The notes: generated from the letters alone by a model not told the origin. Counted from the first letter of the stretch, positions 10,986 to 21,083 are shown. The stretch is 64,000 bases of DNA from Solea solea (GCF_958295425.1 NC_081145.1:1141001-1205000); one strand, 5' to 3'. Numbers and translations: made by a program.

Positions 10986-11199
10986 AGCAAAAGATGGCAC
11001 ATAAAGTGTAGTAATGAGAAGTCCCACAAGGTGGCGCAATGGGTGCGTAGAACCAGAATACACACATAGAGGAAGTGAGGGTTGTTGATGCTCGGTGCCT
11101 CGTGTGATGTGTACATGTGTACCCTGCCTGCATCTCTCCAGTTAAATAAAGTAAACCAGTTAACACTGAGATACCATGACTCCAGTGTGAGTTACTACA
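10986..11199 (+). repeat. Probable LTR end of a second Gypsy element
   Basis: AATAAA (11145-11150) and a TTACTACA end at 11199 are followed after a few bases by TGGCGACGAGGAT (from 11204), which looks like a primer-binding-type sequence, and then by a gag-like frame. That order suggests the 3' part of a left LTR. Its 5' boundary cannot be set without a second copy. Confidence 0.45.
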
Positions 11200-11299
11200 T
11201 AAATGGCGACGAGGATGAAGTTTTTTTCAGTGGATTGCCTCGTGGGAAAGTGCACAAATGCGTATGTTGAACTGCTTAGTGGCTGCAACAGAAATAAGC

Positions 11300-11547
11300 A
11301 GACAGAATGGTGGTGGCTATGGTCAGAAGTACTGCTCCGTTCGATAACCGGACTCAAACGTGGAAGGAGTATTGTGAGATTCTCCAACATTTTTTTGTGG
11401 CTAACAAGTTAACGGATGCTGGCCAACAGAAAGGTATTTTGCTCAGTTTGGTGGGCAGTCAGTCACTTACGGTCTAATGAGGAATCTGGTCAGCCCCGCT
11501 AAACCGGGTGACAAGTCATTCGATAAGCTTGTGAAGCTGCTAAAAGA
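11300..11547 (+). pseudogene. Gypsy gag N-terminal fragment
   Basis: Codes for a stretch with WKEYCEILQHFFVANKLTD, GILLSLVGSQSLTYGLMRN and LVSPAKPGDKSFDKLVKLLK. This is the characteristic N-terminal gag pattern of the vertebrate Gypsy group that lacks a chromodomain. It ends abruptly after KLLKDH at about 11547, where an inverted RTE LINE fragment begins. Nothing else of this element is present. Confidence 0.75.
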
Positions 11548-12480
11548 CCATTCCATCTTCGTCACTCCCAAAGAGAACCTCAACATCTTCATCTCTGCTG
11601 CCTCCAGCTCTGCTTCCTGTCTTTTCCTCAGTGCCACTGTCTCTAGACCATACAGCATCGCTGGTCTCACCACTGTCTTGTATATCTTTCCTTTCATTCT
11701 GGCTGATACTCTTTTATCACACATTACCCCTGACACTTTTCTCCACCCATTCCAACCAGCTTGGACACGTTTCTTCATCTCTTTTCCACAATCTCCACTG
11801 CTCTGGACTGTTGACCCTAAATACTTCAAATCCTCCACCTTCTTTATCTCCACTCCCTGTAGCCTCATGGTTCCACTTGGGTTCCTCTCATTCATACACA
11901 TATATTCTGTCTTGCTGCGACTAACCTTCATTCCTCTCCTTTCTAGAGCATATCTCCACCTCTCAAGCTTTTCCTCCACCTGGTCTCTGCTCTCACCACT
12001 GATCACAATGTCATCTGCAAACATCATAGTCCATGGAGATTCCTGTCTAACCTCATCTGTCAGTCTGTCCATCACCACCACCAACAAGAAGGGACTCAGA
12101 GCCGAACCCTGATGTAGTCCCACCTCCACCTTGAACTTCTCTGTCACACCTACAGCACACCTCACCGCTGTCTCACAGTTGGCATACATGTCCTGCACCA
12201 GTCTAACATACTTCTCTGCCACTCCAGACTTCCTCAAACAGTACCATAGTTCCTCTCTCTTTTTCTAGATCTACAAAGGCACAATGCAGCTCCCTCTGAC
12301 CTTCTCTGTATTTCTCTACCAGCAAAATACTGCTGGTAGAGAAATACTGCATCTGTAGTACTCTTTCTAGTTTCTGTTGCTCACAAATGTTGACTTCTGC
12401 TCTCAGTCTAGTTTCCACTACTCTTTCCCATAACTTCATTGTATGGCTGTATGTATGGCATACTTCAACTATGGTTGTCA
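11548..12480 (-). pseudogene. RTE-clade LINE reverse transcriptase fragment
   Basis: Minus-strand frames carry an RTE-type reverse transcriptase. The upstream part is SHTMKLWERVVETRLRAEV then VEKYREGQRELHC; the downstream part includes the catalytic block MMFADDIVISGES, WRYALERRGMKVSRSKTEYM and DLKYLGSTVQ. The catalytic FADD is intact, but the protein is broken by a frame change near 12240, a short deletion in the DLEK region and a palindromic rearrangement at 12308-12347. The 3' part after LRFSLGVTKM is missing. That is unusual, because target-primed reverse transcription normally truncates 5' ends. The fragment joins a Gypsy gag piece in the opposite orientation. Confidence 0.88.
12308..12347. 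repeat. 17-bp perfect inverted repeat inside the RTE coding sequence
   Basis: GTATTTCTCTACCAGCA (12308-12324) and its exact reverse complement (12331-12347) flank six bases. On the minus strand the VEKYREG codons overlap one arm and read normally. The other arm replaces conserved RTE codons with an inverted copy. This is the expected outcome of a local template switch. Confidence 0.9.
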
Positions 12481-12596
12481 TGAGGTGTTTTACATATTTT
12501 ATTGACTCAAACCTTTAAAAAAACAAGGCCACACATTTTAGTGTGTCATATTCATCCCCTCTATTCATTACATTACATTACATGTCATTTAGCAGA

Positions 12597-12613
12597 CGCT
12601 TTTATCCAAAGCG
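12597..12613 (-). promoter_or_regulatory. L2 3'-tail stem-loop (GGATA loop)
   Basis: On the minus strand CGCTTT-GGATA-AAAGCG forms a six-pair stem with a GGATA loop. This matches the reverse-transcriptase recognition hairpin known from UnaL2. The same 17 bases occur in the SINE tail at about 39609-39625. Confidence 0.9.
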
Positions 12614-12763
12614 ACTTACAATAAGTGCGTTTAAACATTTGGGTACAAATAAGAGCTAGAAGTAAGTAAGAGCTTCAAGTAAGCCAAACTATGAAGTGCT
12701 AGTCATAAGTGCGATGTATAAGTTTGTTTGTTTTTTTGGTTTTTTTTGTCGTCGTCGTCTTAG

Positions 12764-14086
12764 TCAAGGTAGAGTCGGAAGAAATGTGTTTTTAGTCAGC
12801 GGCGGAAGATGTGGAGGCTTTCCGCTGTCCGGATGTTGATGGGGAGCTCGTTCCACCATTTGGGAGCTAGGACAGTGAACAGTGAGTTTTGCTGATGCTG
12901 ATGCAGAGCGGAGTGGGCGGGCTGGGGTGTAGGTTTTGATCATGTCCTGGATGTAGGCTGGACCGGATCCGTTTGTAGCATGGAACGCAAGCACTAGAGT
13001 CTTGAAGCGAGCAGCTACAGGAAGCCAGTGAAGGGAGAGGAGGAGCGGTGAAGTGTAGGAGAATTTTGGTAAGTTGAAGACCAGTCGAGCTGCTGCATTC
13101 AGGGTGAGTTGCAGAGGTCGTATGGCACACGCAGGGATACCAGCCAGGAGGGAGTTGCAGTAATCCAAGCGTGAGATGACAAGAGCCTGGACTAGAACCT
13201 GTGCCGCCTTCTGGGTTAGAAGAGGCCGTATCCTTGTGATGTTGTACAACATGTATCTGCAAGATCGAGCTGTTGCAGCAATGTTGGCAGTGAGGGAGAG
13301 ATGGTCATCAAGTGTCACACCCAGGTTCCTTGCGGTATGAGAAGGAGTTACCACAGAGTTGTCGAGGGTGATGGTCAGGTCTGTGGTGGGAGAGCCCTTT
13401 CCTGGGAGAAAAAGAAACTCAGTCTTGTCAAGATTGAGTTTCAGGGGATGGTCAGACATCCACTGAGAGATTTTGGTCAGACAAGCAGAGATCCGTTCTG
13501 CTACATGTGTGTCGGAGCTGGGAAAAGAGAGAATGAGTTGGGTGTCTTCGGCGTAGCTGTGATAGGAAAAACCATGAGAGAGAATAACAGAACCAAGAGA
13601 GTTGGTGTATAGAGAGAAGAGGAGAGGGCCCAAGACAGAACCCTGAGGGACCCCAGTGGCTAGAGGACAGGATTCAGACACGGATCCTCTCCAGGTTACT
13701 CTGTATGTTCGGTTTTGAAGATAGGACGAGAGTAGGGTAAGTGCAGAGCCTGAGACACCTAGTTCTTGAAGGGAGGAAGTAAGGATCTGGTGGTTAACTG
13801 TGTCAAACGCTGCAGAAAGGTCCAAGAGGATGAGCACAGAGGAGAGAGAGGCAGCCCTGGCAGTGTGGAGTTGCCCAGTGACAGCAAGAAGTGCCGTTTC
13901 GGTCAAGTGACCTGCTTTAAAACCTGACTGAAGAGGATCAAGAAGGTTGTTCCGGTGAAGGTAGGAGGAGAGTTGATTAAAGATAGCACGCTCCAGAGTT
14001 TTGGAGAGAAAAGGAAGAAGAGAGACAGGTCTGTAGTTATTTACTTCAGACGGGTCAAGGGTGGGTTTTTTAAGGAGGGGGGTCAC
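12764..14086 (-). pseudogene. L2 reverse transcriptase domain
   Basis: A 440-residue frame with clear L2-type motifs: VNNYRPVSLLPFLSKTLE, LLDLSAAFDTVNHQILT, TGVPQGSVLGPLLFSLYTNS, the catalytic box, LNLDKTEFLFLP, and the C-terminal RLDYCNSLLAGIP and LLLSLHWLPVAARFK. The catalytic box reads YAED instead of YADD; the Glu codon lies at 13547-13549. The first catalytic aspartate is therefore replaced and activity would be lost or badly impaired even if the frame were intact. A stop or frame change near 14087-14256 separates this part from the endonuclease. Confidence 0.93.
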
Positions 14087-14255
14087 TCTGGCCTCTTTAA
14101 GAGAGTCCGGAAAGCAACCAGATGATAGAGATGTGTTAATGAGGTGGGTGAGGAAAGGAAGAAGATCAGAAGCAATTGACTGAAGAAGGTGAGAAGGGAT
14201 AGGGTCAAGGGGGCAGGAGGTGGGGCGTGCAGAGTTTATTAGGGAAAGAACTTGA

Positions 14256-15895
14256 TCATGAGATAGAGGGGTGAAAGAGGATAGAGAAGAGCTGAATTTG
14301 TGGTTGGTAGAGTGGTGAGATCAGGAGGTGGGGTTGAGAAAGAAGAGCGAATGTCATCCACTTTTTTTGTGAAGTAGTTGACAAAGTGAATTGGTAGAAG
14401 GGAGGAGGGAGGAGGGGGAGTGGGGGGTCAAGGAGGTTAGAGAAGATCGAGAAACGTTTTTTGGGGTTAGAGAAAGAGGATTGAATTTTAGTCTGATAGA
14501 AAGATTGTTTGGCTGCAGAGATAGAGGCAGTGAAGGTGGAGAGAAGAGAGTGATAGGAAAGCAGGTCGTCAGGGAGTTTTGATTTCCTCCGTTTCCTTTC
14601 TGCTGCCCGTATCGTGGCTCTCTCAGTACGCACTGAGTCCGACAACCACGGGGCTGGGGAGGACTTACGAACCCGCCGTGAAGTAAGAGGACAGAGAGAG
14701 TCAAGAGAGGAGGACAGAGTAGAGAGGAAGGTGTCTGTGGCAGAGTTGGGATGCATGAGGGAGAAGGAGTCAGCTGAAGGAAGTGTTGATAGAACAGTTG
14801 AGGAGAGAGAGGAGGGAGAGAGAGAGCGAATGTTACGACAGACAAGTGGAATATCTGATGAGATGAGATCATCAGATTGGGAGAGTGGGAGAGAGTAGGA
14901 AATGAAGAAATGATCAGAGACATGAAGTGGAGTTACCTTGAGGTCGGAGGTGGAGCAGTTTCTGGTGAAGATGAGGTCAAGGTGGTTGCCAGCTTTGTGA
15001 GTTGGTGGAGAAGGAGCAAGTGAGAGAGAAAGAGACGAAAGTAGAAGAAGTAGATCAGATGACTTCTCTGACTGGATGTTGAAGTCACCAAGAAGAACAA
15101 GTGGTGGGCCATTTTCTGGGATGTTTGAGAGGAGGACATCTAGTTCCTCCAAGAAGTGTCCCAATGGGCCTGGTGGACGGTAGATGACAACAATGATTGG
15201 TTGACTTGGTGAGTTACAGTTACAGCATGAAATTCAAACGACTGTGAAGAGAAGTGTGACAGTGGGTAAAGAGTGAAAGTCCAGTTGGGGTTGATGAGCA
15301 GACCTGTCCCACCACCTCTTCCAGTGGATCTGGGTGTGTGGGAGAAGGAGTGGGCGGAGGAGAGAGCTGCAGGGGTGGCTGTGTTGGAGGGTGTTATCCA
15401 AGTCTCAGTGAGAGCAAGGAAGTCCAGGCATTGCTCAGTAGCAAAGCCGGAGATGAACTCAGTCTTGCGGGTAGCTGACTGGCAGTTCCATAGGCCCCCT
15501 GCAACAAGGTGTTGGATGTGTGTGGAGCGGGTGGGATAGATAAGTGAGGACAGGTTACGGAGATGCTGTGAGTGATTGTGAGGTTTGTAATATCTATGAG
15601 AGGAAACATGAACAGGAATGGAAAAAGTGCACATATGTGAAAGGTAGGAAACAATTGCAACAATTGACAGGTACTTAGCCTCATTAGCCTCCCTGTTAGA
15701 CTCCGGTTTAGACTCCTTTGTCTTTCTGAGACTCCAGTTTAGACTCCTGAGTCTTCGTCTTCCTGAGTGTGCCGCTGAAGCTGCCGCTTCAAAGTGAGTG
15801 CTGATTTTTAAAGACACCTGATTAGGTGATGATTGGTTGCAGCTGTGTGGCCACTCCCTGATTAGGGGCTGATTGGTTACAGCTGTGGTGGCCAC
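14256..15895 (-). pseudogene. L2 APE-type endonuclease and N-terminal region
   Basis: Two overlapping minus-strand frames (14256-15164 and 15140-15895) together hold an AP-endonuclease-like domain that nicks target DNA in active relatives. Motifs seen are FISGFATEQCLDFLALTETW near the start, LVLLGDFNI in the middle, and AGNHLDLIFTRN plus HVSDHFFISYSLPL at the end, the usual E, D and SDH positions. The frames overlap out of phase near 15150. The second loses phase again around 14290-14360 before the reverse transcriptase begins. Confidence 0.88.
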
Positions 15896-15905
15896 TCCCC
15901 TGTAG

Positions 15906-16599
15906 CCAGTGAAACTTCACACCTGGTGATGGTGATGGCTCAATAGAAACTATGTCAAAACAGCAACAATAACAACTTTCTCTTTGACCTAGCAGACAAA
16001 ATATCAACAACAAACTTTCACCTTCACTAAACAGACAAGTCAAAAGTCAAGCAATCCAGTTAGATACAATAGCAATTAATGAAATAGCAACCAAATAAGA
16101 AAGACCTACAGAAGTGATGCTTAGCTTAATTCTAGTGGTCCGATGAGATACCCAGATAGTCCAAATGCACACTCAGAACAACATTCAGAAGGTTTGCATA
16201 ATTTAACCACTTGTGTGTATTCAGCATATGTATCATTACCTCTATTAACCTCATTAACCTCTGTAAATTGGACTTGATATGAAATCTTAGTTTGATCACT
16301 GATTGACAATGAATGTGTTTTTAATCTTCAAAACTAAAGACAAAGTGTCTATTTACACCCGGGTGTGAGCACTTACAAGTAAGAATTAGTAAGAATACAC
16401 ATATTTGCTCCCTTCACTCTATGGACCGCATAAATAGACATCAATTGAAAAATGACTCAATCTGACCAGCAGGTGTCGCACTGTATCTGAACGTAAATAT
16501 CTACAGGTGTGAAATGGTCAGTAAATCAAAATAAATAACACATTGTCATTTTGTGATGCTTAGGAGATGACAGCAGCGTTAGGCCAGAAGGACATGCAG
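15906..16599. other. No gene seen
   Basis: AT-rich sequence between the L2 element and a second LINE fragment. Short frames only, no motif recognised. Confidence 0.6.
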
Positions 16600-16915
16600 G
16601 TTTAAATCTTTAAACAATTATTAAAGGGTTTTTAAAAAAGGTTTTAAAGTTGTCAGCCGTCTGTGGGGCCCTCAGGTGTTCCACAGTCGAGGAGCAGAGG
16701 AGCAGAAGGCTCGGTCTCCAAGTGTGCGGGTTTTAGTCCTGGGGGTGAGAAGTCTGTAACTGTTGGTGGAGCGTAGCGAGCGTGCTGAGAAGATCTTGAA
16801 GGTACTGTGGGGCGTTACCGTGGATGCATTGGAATGTGAGGAGGGAGACTTTATATCTCTTCATCTCCTGAGCCAACGTGACGTCACAGAGAAAACAAGT
16901 CCAGCAAGAACTCAC
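16600..16915 (-). pseudogene. LINE 3' fragment (L2/Rex-type reverse transcriptase C-terminus)
   Basis: On the minus strand, VSLLTFQCIHGNAPQYLQDL and, further on in another phase, GDRAFCSSAPRLWNT match the conserved region just before the end of L2/Rex-type LINE proteins (the short basic-aromatic GDRAF...APRLWN block). Only about 100 residues remain and the frame is broken. Confidence 0.7.
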
Positions 16916-16967
16916 CCTGAAGCTGATTTAAAGAGCCAAACACTGACAGGCACAGTTCAGGTATGTA

Positions 16968-17350
16968 CGTTTGTAAACCACTCACTCTCCCACACCAAAG
17001 CCCAGAGAGAAAACCAGTGATTTTAACATCACACACACACACACACACACACACAGGAGTTGCTGATCCTCTGCTGCCTCCATCACTAAGTTCTAATGTC
17101 TGATTTTGTCACTTCAGTGTTTGAAATCCTTTGTTGAGATTGACGTCAGTGACACAAAGTGACCACACGGGGCAGCAGAGGACCAGCAGCTCCTGTGTCC
17201 CCGTCAGCTAAAATCACTGATTTTCTCTCTGGGCTTTGGTGTGGGAGAGTGAGTGGTTTACAAACTTCAGTTTCCTGTTGGAAACGTCTGTCTGACAGTG
17301 AGATAAAGACGTGGACATGTGGCGTAGAAGGCGTAGATTTAAAGTGACGT
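16968..17350 (+). repeat. Palindromic interspersed repeat (MITE-like), copy 1
   Basis: Left arm GTAAACCACTCACTCTCCCACACC; right arm its near-exact inverse ending GGAGAGTGAGTGGTTTACAA, then GTCTGTCTGACAGTGAGATAAAGACG. The inner parts of the arms also pair but with divergence. One inner arm carries CATCACACACAC...GGAGTTGCTGATCC, the other GACACAAAGTGACCACAC. Lies just 3' of acd. Confidence 0.85.
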
Positions 17351-17422
17351 AGATGAGCCGATCAGATTTTAATTCAGTCATAACAAAACTCATAACCACA
17401 CTTCCTAAAACCTGAACTTTGT

Positions 17423-17428
17423 TTTATT
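17423..17428 (-). terminator. acd: acd polyadenylation signal
   Basis: AATAAA on the minus strand about 110 bases after the acd stop codon, the expected distance for cleavage and polyadenylation. Confidence 0.65.
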
Positions 17429-17536
17429 TAGATTCCACTTCAGTGACACTCTTTACATTTTGTTTTTTACAAAGACTAACGTAAACATGACTCATCAGAA
17501 ACAGTCAGAACGCTGGAACTCTGGCACACTTTTGTT

Positions 17537-19195
17537 TTAACCCGTTGAGCCCACAGTGACGTGACCTCGACCGGGGTCAGAGGTCACCGGCTCCTGCTTT
17601 GGAAGCAGATATTTGACGGCCCAGTGCAGCAAAGACTCGGACACCGTGAAGCCACTGAAGTCCTGCAGGTTCTGTCCGGTCATCTGGTACGTGTAGGAGA
17701 ACGGTCTGCCACTGCTGTGCATGCTGGGAGTTGTCCTCCACATGCTGCTCACACTTTGGCCGTTTCTGTGGCTGCTGCCGTCTTCTGAGCCTGCCTGCGT
17801 GTCAAAGAGCCAAGATGGCGGCTCCACGCTGGTCTGAGCTTCAGCTGCAGCCTCGCTTCTCTTCCTCTTCGCCTTTCTGTGTGTGGTCTCCTTCTCACAC
17901 GTCTCCTGGTCTGAAGCAGAAGGCTTGTGTTTGCCTGCAGGGGGCGACACCTCCGCGGGTTCCGGTGGACTCACGAAAGGCAACGCCAAAGAAGCAGGCG
18001 TGGAGACGGCGCCGGTGGAATGTGGTGGTTTCAGGTGCGGCGGGAAGTCGCTAAAGTCTGTGCTCTGCGCTGACGTCGGCTGGGATTCCTTGGTGATGTG
18101 GACAGGAAGCCGAGTGCCGGTTGCTGTGACGGCGTGACCGGGTCTGGATTTAGCTTCAGCATTTGTTGTCGTGGCGTCTGGTGATGCCTCAGAGGAGGAG
18201 GATGTGCACGGTGGGGGGAAAATGTCCCAGGGGTTTGACAAAAGCGTGACATCGCTCTCAATCACGTGCCGCGTCACGTCGTCCACAGGAAGAGGCGGGA
18301 TCTCGTCTGCACCGCAGAGTCTCTCTGCAGCTGCCGGTGCAGGTATTCGCCGCGCTGCGTCATCTACGGACAGCGGCGCGGGTTCTGGACTTGAATGTGT
18401 GCGTGTGTCCATGGTGTGCGACGACGTCCGCGGCTGCCGAGCTCCGTCCTCTGGGATGAGGAGATACTTCACGGGGACAGTGAAGCGCTCCGCTCCTTTA
18501 AATCTGAGCCTGTCCACGTCCCAGCCCGTGGCGGCGAGAGTCAGCAGTGGCGCGTACGAGGAGGTGGAGGGCTGCGGGCTCACAGAGCCCCCACCTGCCG
18601 CCGCCAGCCTGTCCCGCACGTCGTCCAGCACGGCCTGGACACAGTCGTGCTGCCACTCGCCGAGCAGCTCGGACAGATCAAACCCACACTGACTCCTCTG
18701 AGATTCTGGCTCCGCCTCCTCACTCAGTAGCGCCCGCCACGTCTCGCAGATCTTCAGCCGCACAGAGGACGCGGTCGTGCAGCACGGCGTGTTGTCTCTG
18801 ACCGGACCGGCGGCGGTCGTGGCGAGCTCTCCCACCGAGAGGAAGAAGCGGCACCTGGTCTGTTCGGACGCCATGTGGAACCGGAGCTGGTAGTCGTGGA
18901 TGCACGCGGTGGCGTTGAGGAGGCTGGCTAAACACTCACGGTCCTCCTGCTCCTGCAGACGCTCCCAGGCCGCTGCGGTGAGGACGGCGGGGATCTGGAG
19001 GAAACCGTCCGACAGGAAGAGGAGCCCAGTGAGGCCGTCAGAGTTCTGAGCCTGAGACTGAGACATCTCACCCACACCGACGACGTGAGCCTTCAGCCGC
19101 CCGCCCCTCCCCTCCTCCTCCTCCTCCCGGCTGCTGTAGCTCAGGATCAGCTTCTCTATCCATGGAGACAACTGGTTTCGAGGAGGTCGGGGCAT
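17537..19195 (-). CDS. acd: Shelterin subunit TPP1 (ACD)
   Basis: TPP1 bridges POT1 to TIN2 in the telomere-protecting shelterin complex and recruits telomerase. The 552-residue reading starts at ATG 19195-19193. The frame is open upstream only to a splice-acceptor-like TCTGCAG ending at 19250, with no earlier ATG. The N-terminus reads LSPWIEKLILSY, the start of the TPP1 OB fold. The end of that fold is recognisable in GFDLSELLGEWQHDCVQAV, where the human telomerase-contact patch lies. A long Ser/Pro/Thr-rich linker follows, then a basic RKAKRKR segment that could be a nuclear signal. The C-terminus has FSYTYQMTGQNLQDF and LLHWAVKYLL, matching the TIN2-binding end of human TPP1 (FQYEY..., MAWALHFL). 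Human TPP1 is encoded by many exons; here the whole coding region is one exon. It is head-to-head with gan. Confidence 0.9.
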   Translation of the reverse strand: MPRPPRNQLSPWIEKLILSYSSREEEEEGRGGRLKAHVVGVGEMSQSQAQNSDGLTGLLFLSDGFLQIPAVLTAAAWERLQEQEDRECLASLLNATACIHDYQLRFHMASEQTRCRFFLSVGELATTAAGPVRDNTPCCTTASSVRLKICETWRALLSEEAEPESQRSQCGFDLSELLGEWQHDCVQAVLDDVRDRLAAAGGGSVSPQPSTSSYAPLLTLAATGWDVDRLRFKGAERFTVPVKYLLIPEDGARQPRTSSHTMDTRTHSSPEPAPLSVDDAARRIPAPAAAERLCGADEIPPLPVDDVTRHVIESDVTLLSNPWDIFPPPCTSSSSEASPDATTTNAEAKSRPGHAVTATGTRLPVHITKESQPTSAQSTDFSDFPPHLKPPHSTGAVSTPASLALPFVSPPEPAEVSPPAGKHKPSASDQETCEKETTHRKAKRKRSEAAAEAQTSVEPPSWLFDTQAGSEDGSSHRNGQSVSSMWRTTPSMHSSGRPFSYTYQMTGQNLQDFSGFTVSESLLHWAVKYLLPKQEPVTSDPGRGHVTVGSTG

Positions 19196-19412
19196 GATTG
19201 AAGTCCTGAACCGTGTCTCCACTAAACCGCCACAACATCTGCTCACCAGCTGCAGAGCAAATCAAGCACATCATACAAAGAGTTTATGCTTCTTTACTGT
19301 ATTCACCTGTTTTGTGGGAGCATTTAAATTGGACTAAGATTTTATAGTTTGAATTGTCAAATATTTTGATGATTTTTTTTAAAAACAAATTATTCAAAAC
19401 CAGTTTGAGTGA

Positions 19413-20610
19413 TTTTTCAGCTTCTTAAATGTGAATATTTTCTACTTTCTATCATTTTTCAGCTTCTTAAATGTGAATATTTTCTACTTTTTGTCATTTT
19501 TCAGCTTCTTAAATGTGAATATTTTCTACATTCTTTCATTTTTCAGCTTCTTAAATGTGAATATTTTCTACATTCTTTCATTTTTAGCTTCTTAAATGTG
19601 AATATTTTCTACTTTCTGTCATTTTACAGCTTCTTAAATGTGAATATTTTCTACTTTCTGTCATTTTTGTGCTTCTTAAATTTGAATATTTTCTACTTTC
19701 TGTCATTTTTCAGCTTCTTAAATGTGAATATTTTCTACTTTGTAATTTTTCAGCTTATCAAATGTGAATATTTTCTACTTTCTGTCATTTTTCAGCTAAT
19801 TAAATGTGAATATTTTCTACTTTCTGTCATTTTTCAGCTTCTTAAATGTGAATATTTTTTACTTTCTGTCATTTTTCAGCTTCTTAAATGTGAATATTTT
19901 CTACTTTCTGTCATTTTTCAGCTAATTAAATGTGAATATTTTCTACTTTCTGTCATTTTTCAGCGTCTTAAATGTGAATATTTTCTACTTTTTGTCATTT
20001 TTCAGCTTCTTAAATGTGAATATTTTCTACTTTCTATCATTTTTCAGCTTCTTAAATGTGAATATTTTCTACTTTTTGTCATTTTTCAGCTTCTTAAATG
20101 TGAATATTTTCTACTTTCTATCATTTTTCAGCTTCTTAAATGTGAATATTTTCTACTTTCTGTCATTTTTCAGCTTCTTAAATGTGAATATTTTTTAATT
20201 TCTGTAATTTTTCAGCTTCTTAAATGTGAATATTTTCTACTTTCTATCATTTTTCAGCTTCTTAAATGTGAATATTTTCTACTTTCTATCATTTTTCAGC
20301 TTCTTAAATGTGAATATTTTCTACTTTCTATCATATTTCAGCTTCTTAAATGTGAATAACTTCTACTTTTTGTCATTTTTCAGCTTCTTAAATGTGAATA
20401 TTTTCTACTTTCTGTCATTTTTCAGCTTAAATGTGAATATTTTCTACTTTCTGTCATTTTTCAGCTTCTTAGATGTGAATATTTTCTACATTCTTTCATT
20501 TTTAGCTTCTTAAATGTGAATATTTTCTACTTTCTGTCATTTTACAGCTTCTTAAATGTGAATATTTTCTACTTTCTGTCATTTTTGTGCTTCTTAAATT
20601 TGAATATTTT
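19413..20610. repeat. 42-bp minisatellite, about 28 copies
   Basis: Tandem copies of a 42-bp unit (TTTTTCAGCTTCTTAAATGT then GAATATTTTCTACTTTCTGTCA). The length is 14 codons and the unit has no stop in one frame, giving a meaningless 316-residue open frame. The unit is nearly identical to an internal part of the hAT-type MITE at 29804-30166. The sequence beyond both ends of the array also resembles that MITE, so the array probably grew inside a MITE copy. Confidence 0.95.
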
Positions 20611-20690
20611 CTTTGCTCCATAAAACAAAATAAATCATTCAAACTGAATCATTTTGTTTGTGGACAAAAACAAGACATTAGAGAACATTT
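20611..20690. mobile_element. hAT-MITE remnant flanking the 42-bp array
   Basis: TTTGCTCCATAAAACAAAATAAATCATTC and GTGGACAAAAACAAGACATTAGAG continue in the order seen in the complete MITE (minus strand of 29804-30166), so this is the MITE body beyond the expanded segment. Confidence 0.6.
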
Positions 20691-20789
20691 CTACATCACT
20701 ATAAATAAGTTGATTAAACCTGTTAAATTAAGAGAATAAATCACATGCCATAAATGATCAGAGATATTAAATGCATAATTATGGCTGTA

Positions 20790-20960
20790 ACTTACGATTC
20801 AATTTATAATCAAATCATTTGTCCACTATTTTCTGGGTTAAAATGACAGAAACTAGAAAATATTCACATTTAAGAAGCTGAAAAATCACAGAAACTGGTT
20901 TTAGTTATTATTAGAACAACACACACCAATTAATCGATCGTCCACCAACCAAACAACTCA
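20790..20960 (+). mobile_element. Second partial hAT-type MITE
   Basis: Contains GAAAATATTCACATTTAAGA and AATTAATCGATCGTC-type sequence in the opposite orientation to the minisatellite. The terminal inverted repeats are not both recognisable. Confidence 0.5.
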
Positions 20961-21083
20961 TGGACTAATCCAGAAAGTTGATAACTGTAGCCTTAGACCT
21001 TACAGTTTTTGTTTGTGGTCCATGTTTACGGTGGTGAATAAAAATATCGACTCCACTATAGCGGGCAACTGCAGCGTTACTGA

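Larger units (their letters stand above)
12566..15905 (-). mobile_element. L2-clade LINE (UnaL2-like), nearly full length
   Basis: A 3.3-kb non-LTR retrotransposon on the minus strand. Its 5' part codes for an APE-type endonuclease and its 3' part for a reverse transcriptase. It ends in a conserved tail with a GGATA-loop hairpin and short TGTAA repeats (plus-strand CATTACATTACATTACATG from 12566). The hairpin and pentamer tail are hallmarks of eel UnaL2 and relatives, where they are recognised by the element's own reverse transcriptase. A roughly 40-bp tandem duplication at 15825-15898 is probably the start of the 5' UTR. Frame breaks near 15150 and 14250-14360 and a changed catalytic residue show that this copy is dead. 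Confidence 0.93.

Noticed and set aside
14391..14898. Plus-strand open frames rich in Arg and Glu across the L2 element
   Set aside because: Antisense shadows of the L2 endonuclease region.
19193..19246. Starting acd at 19246 (VSRCCGGLVETRF)
   Set aside because: The first codon there is GTG and lies three bases inside a splice acceptor; the first ATG, directly before the OB-fold start, is at 19195.
19409..20359. A 316-residue open frame (IFQLLKCEYFLLSI repeated)
   Set aside because: It is only the 42-bp minisatellite read in a stop-free frame; 42 is a multiple of three. No start context, splice structure or homology beyond the repeat.
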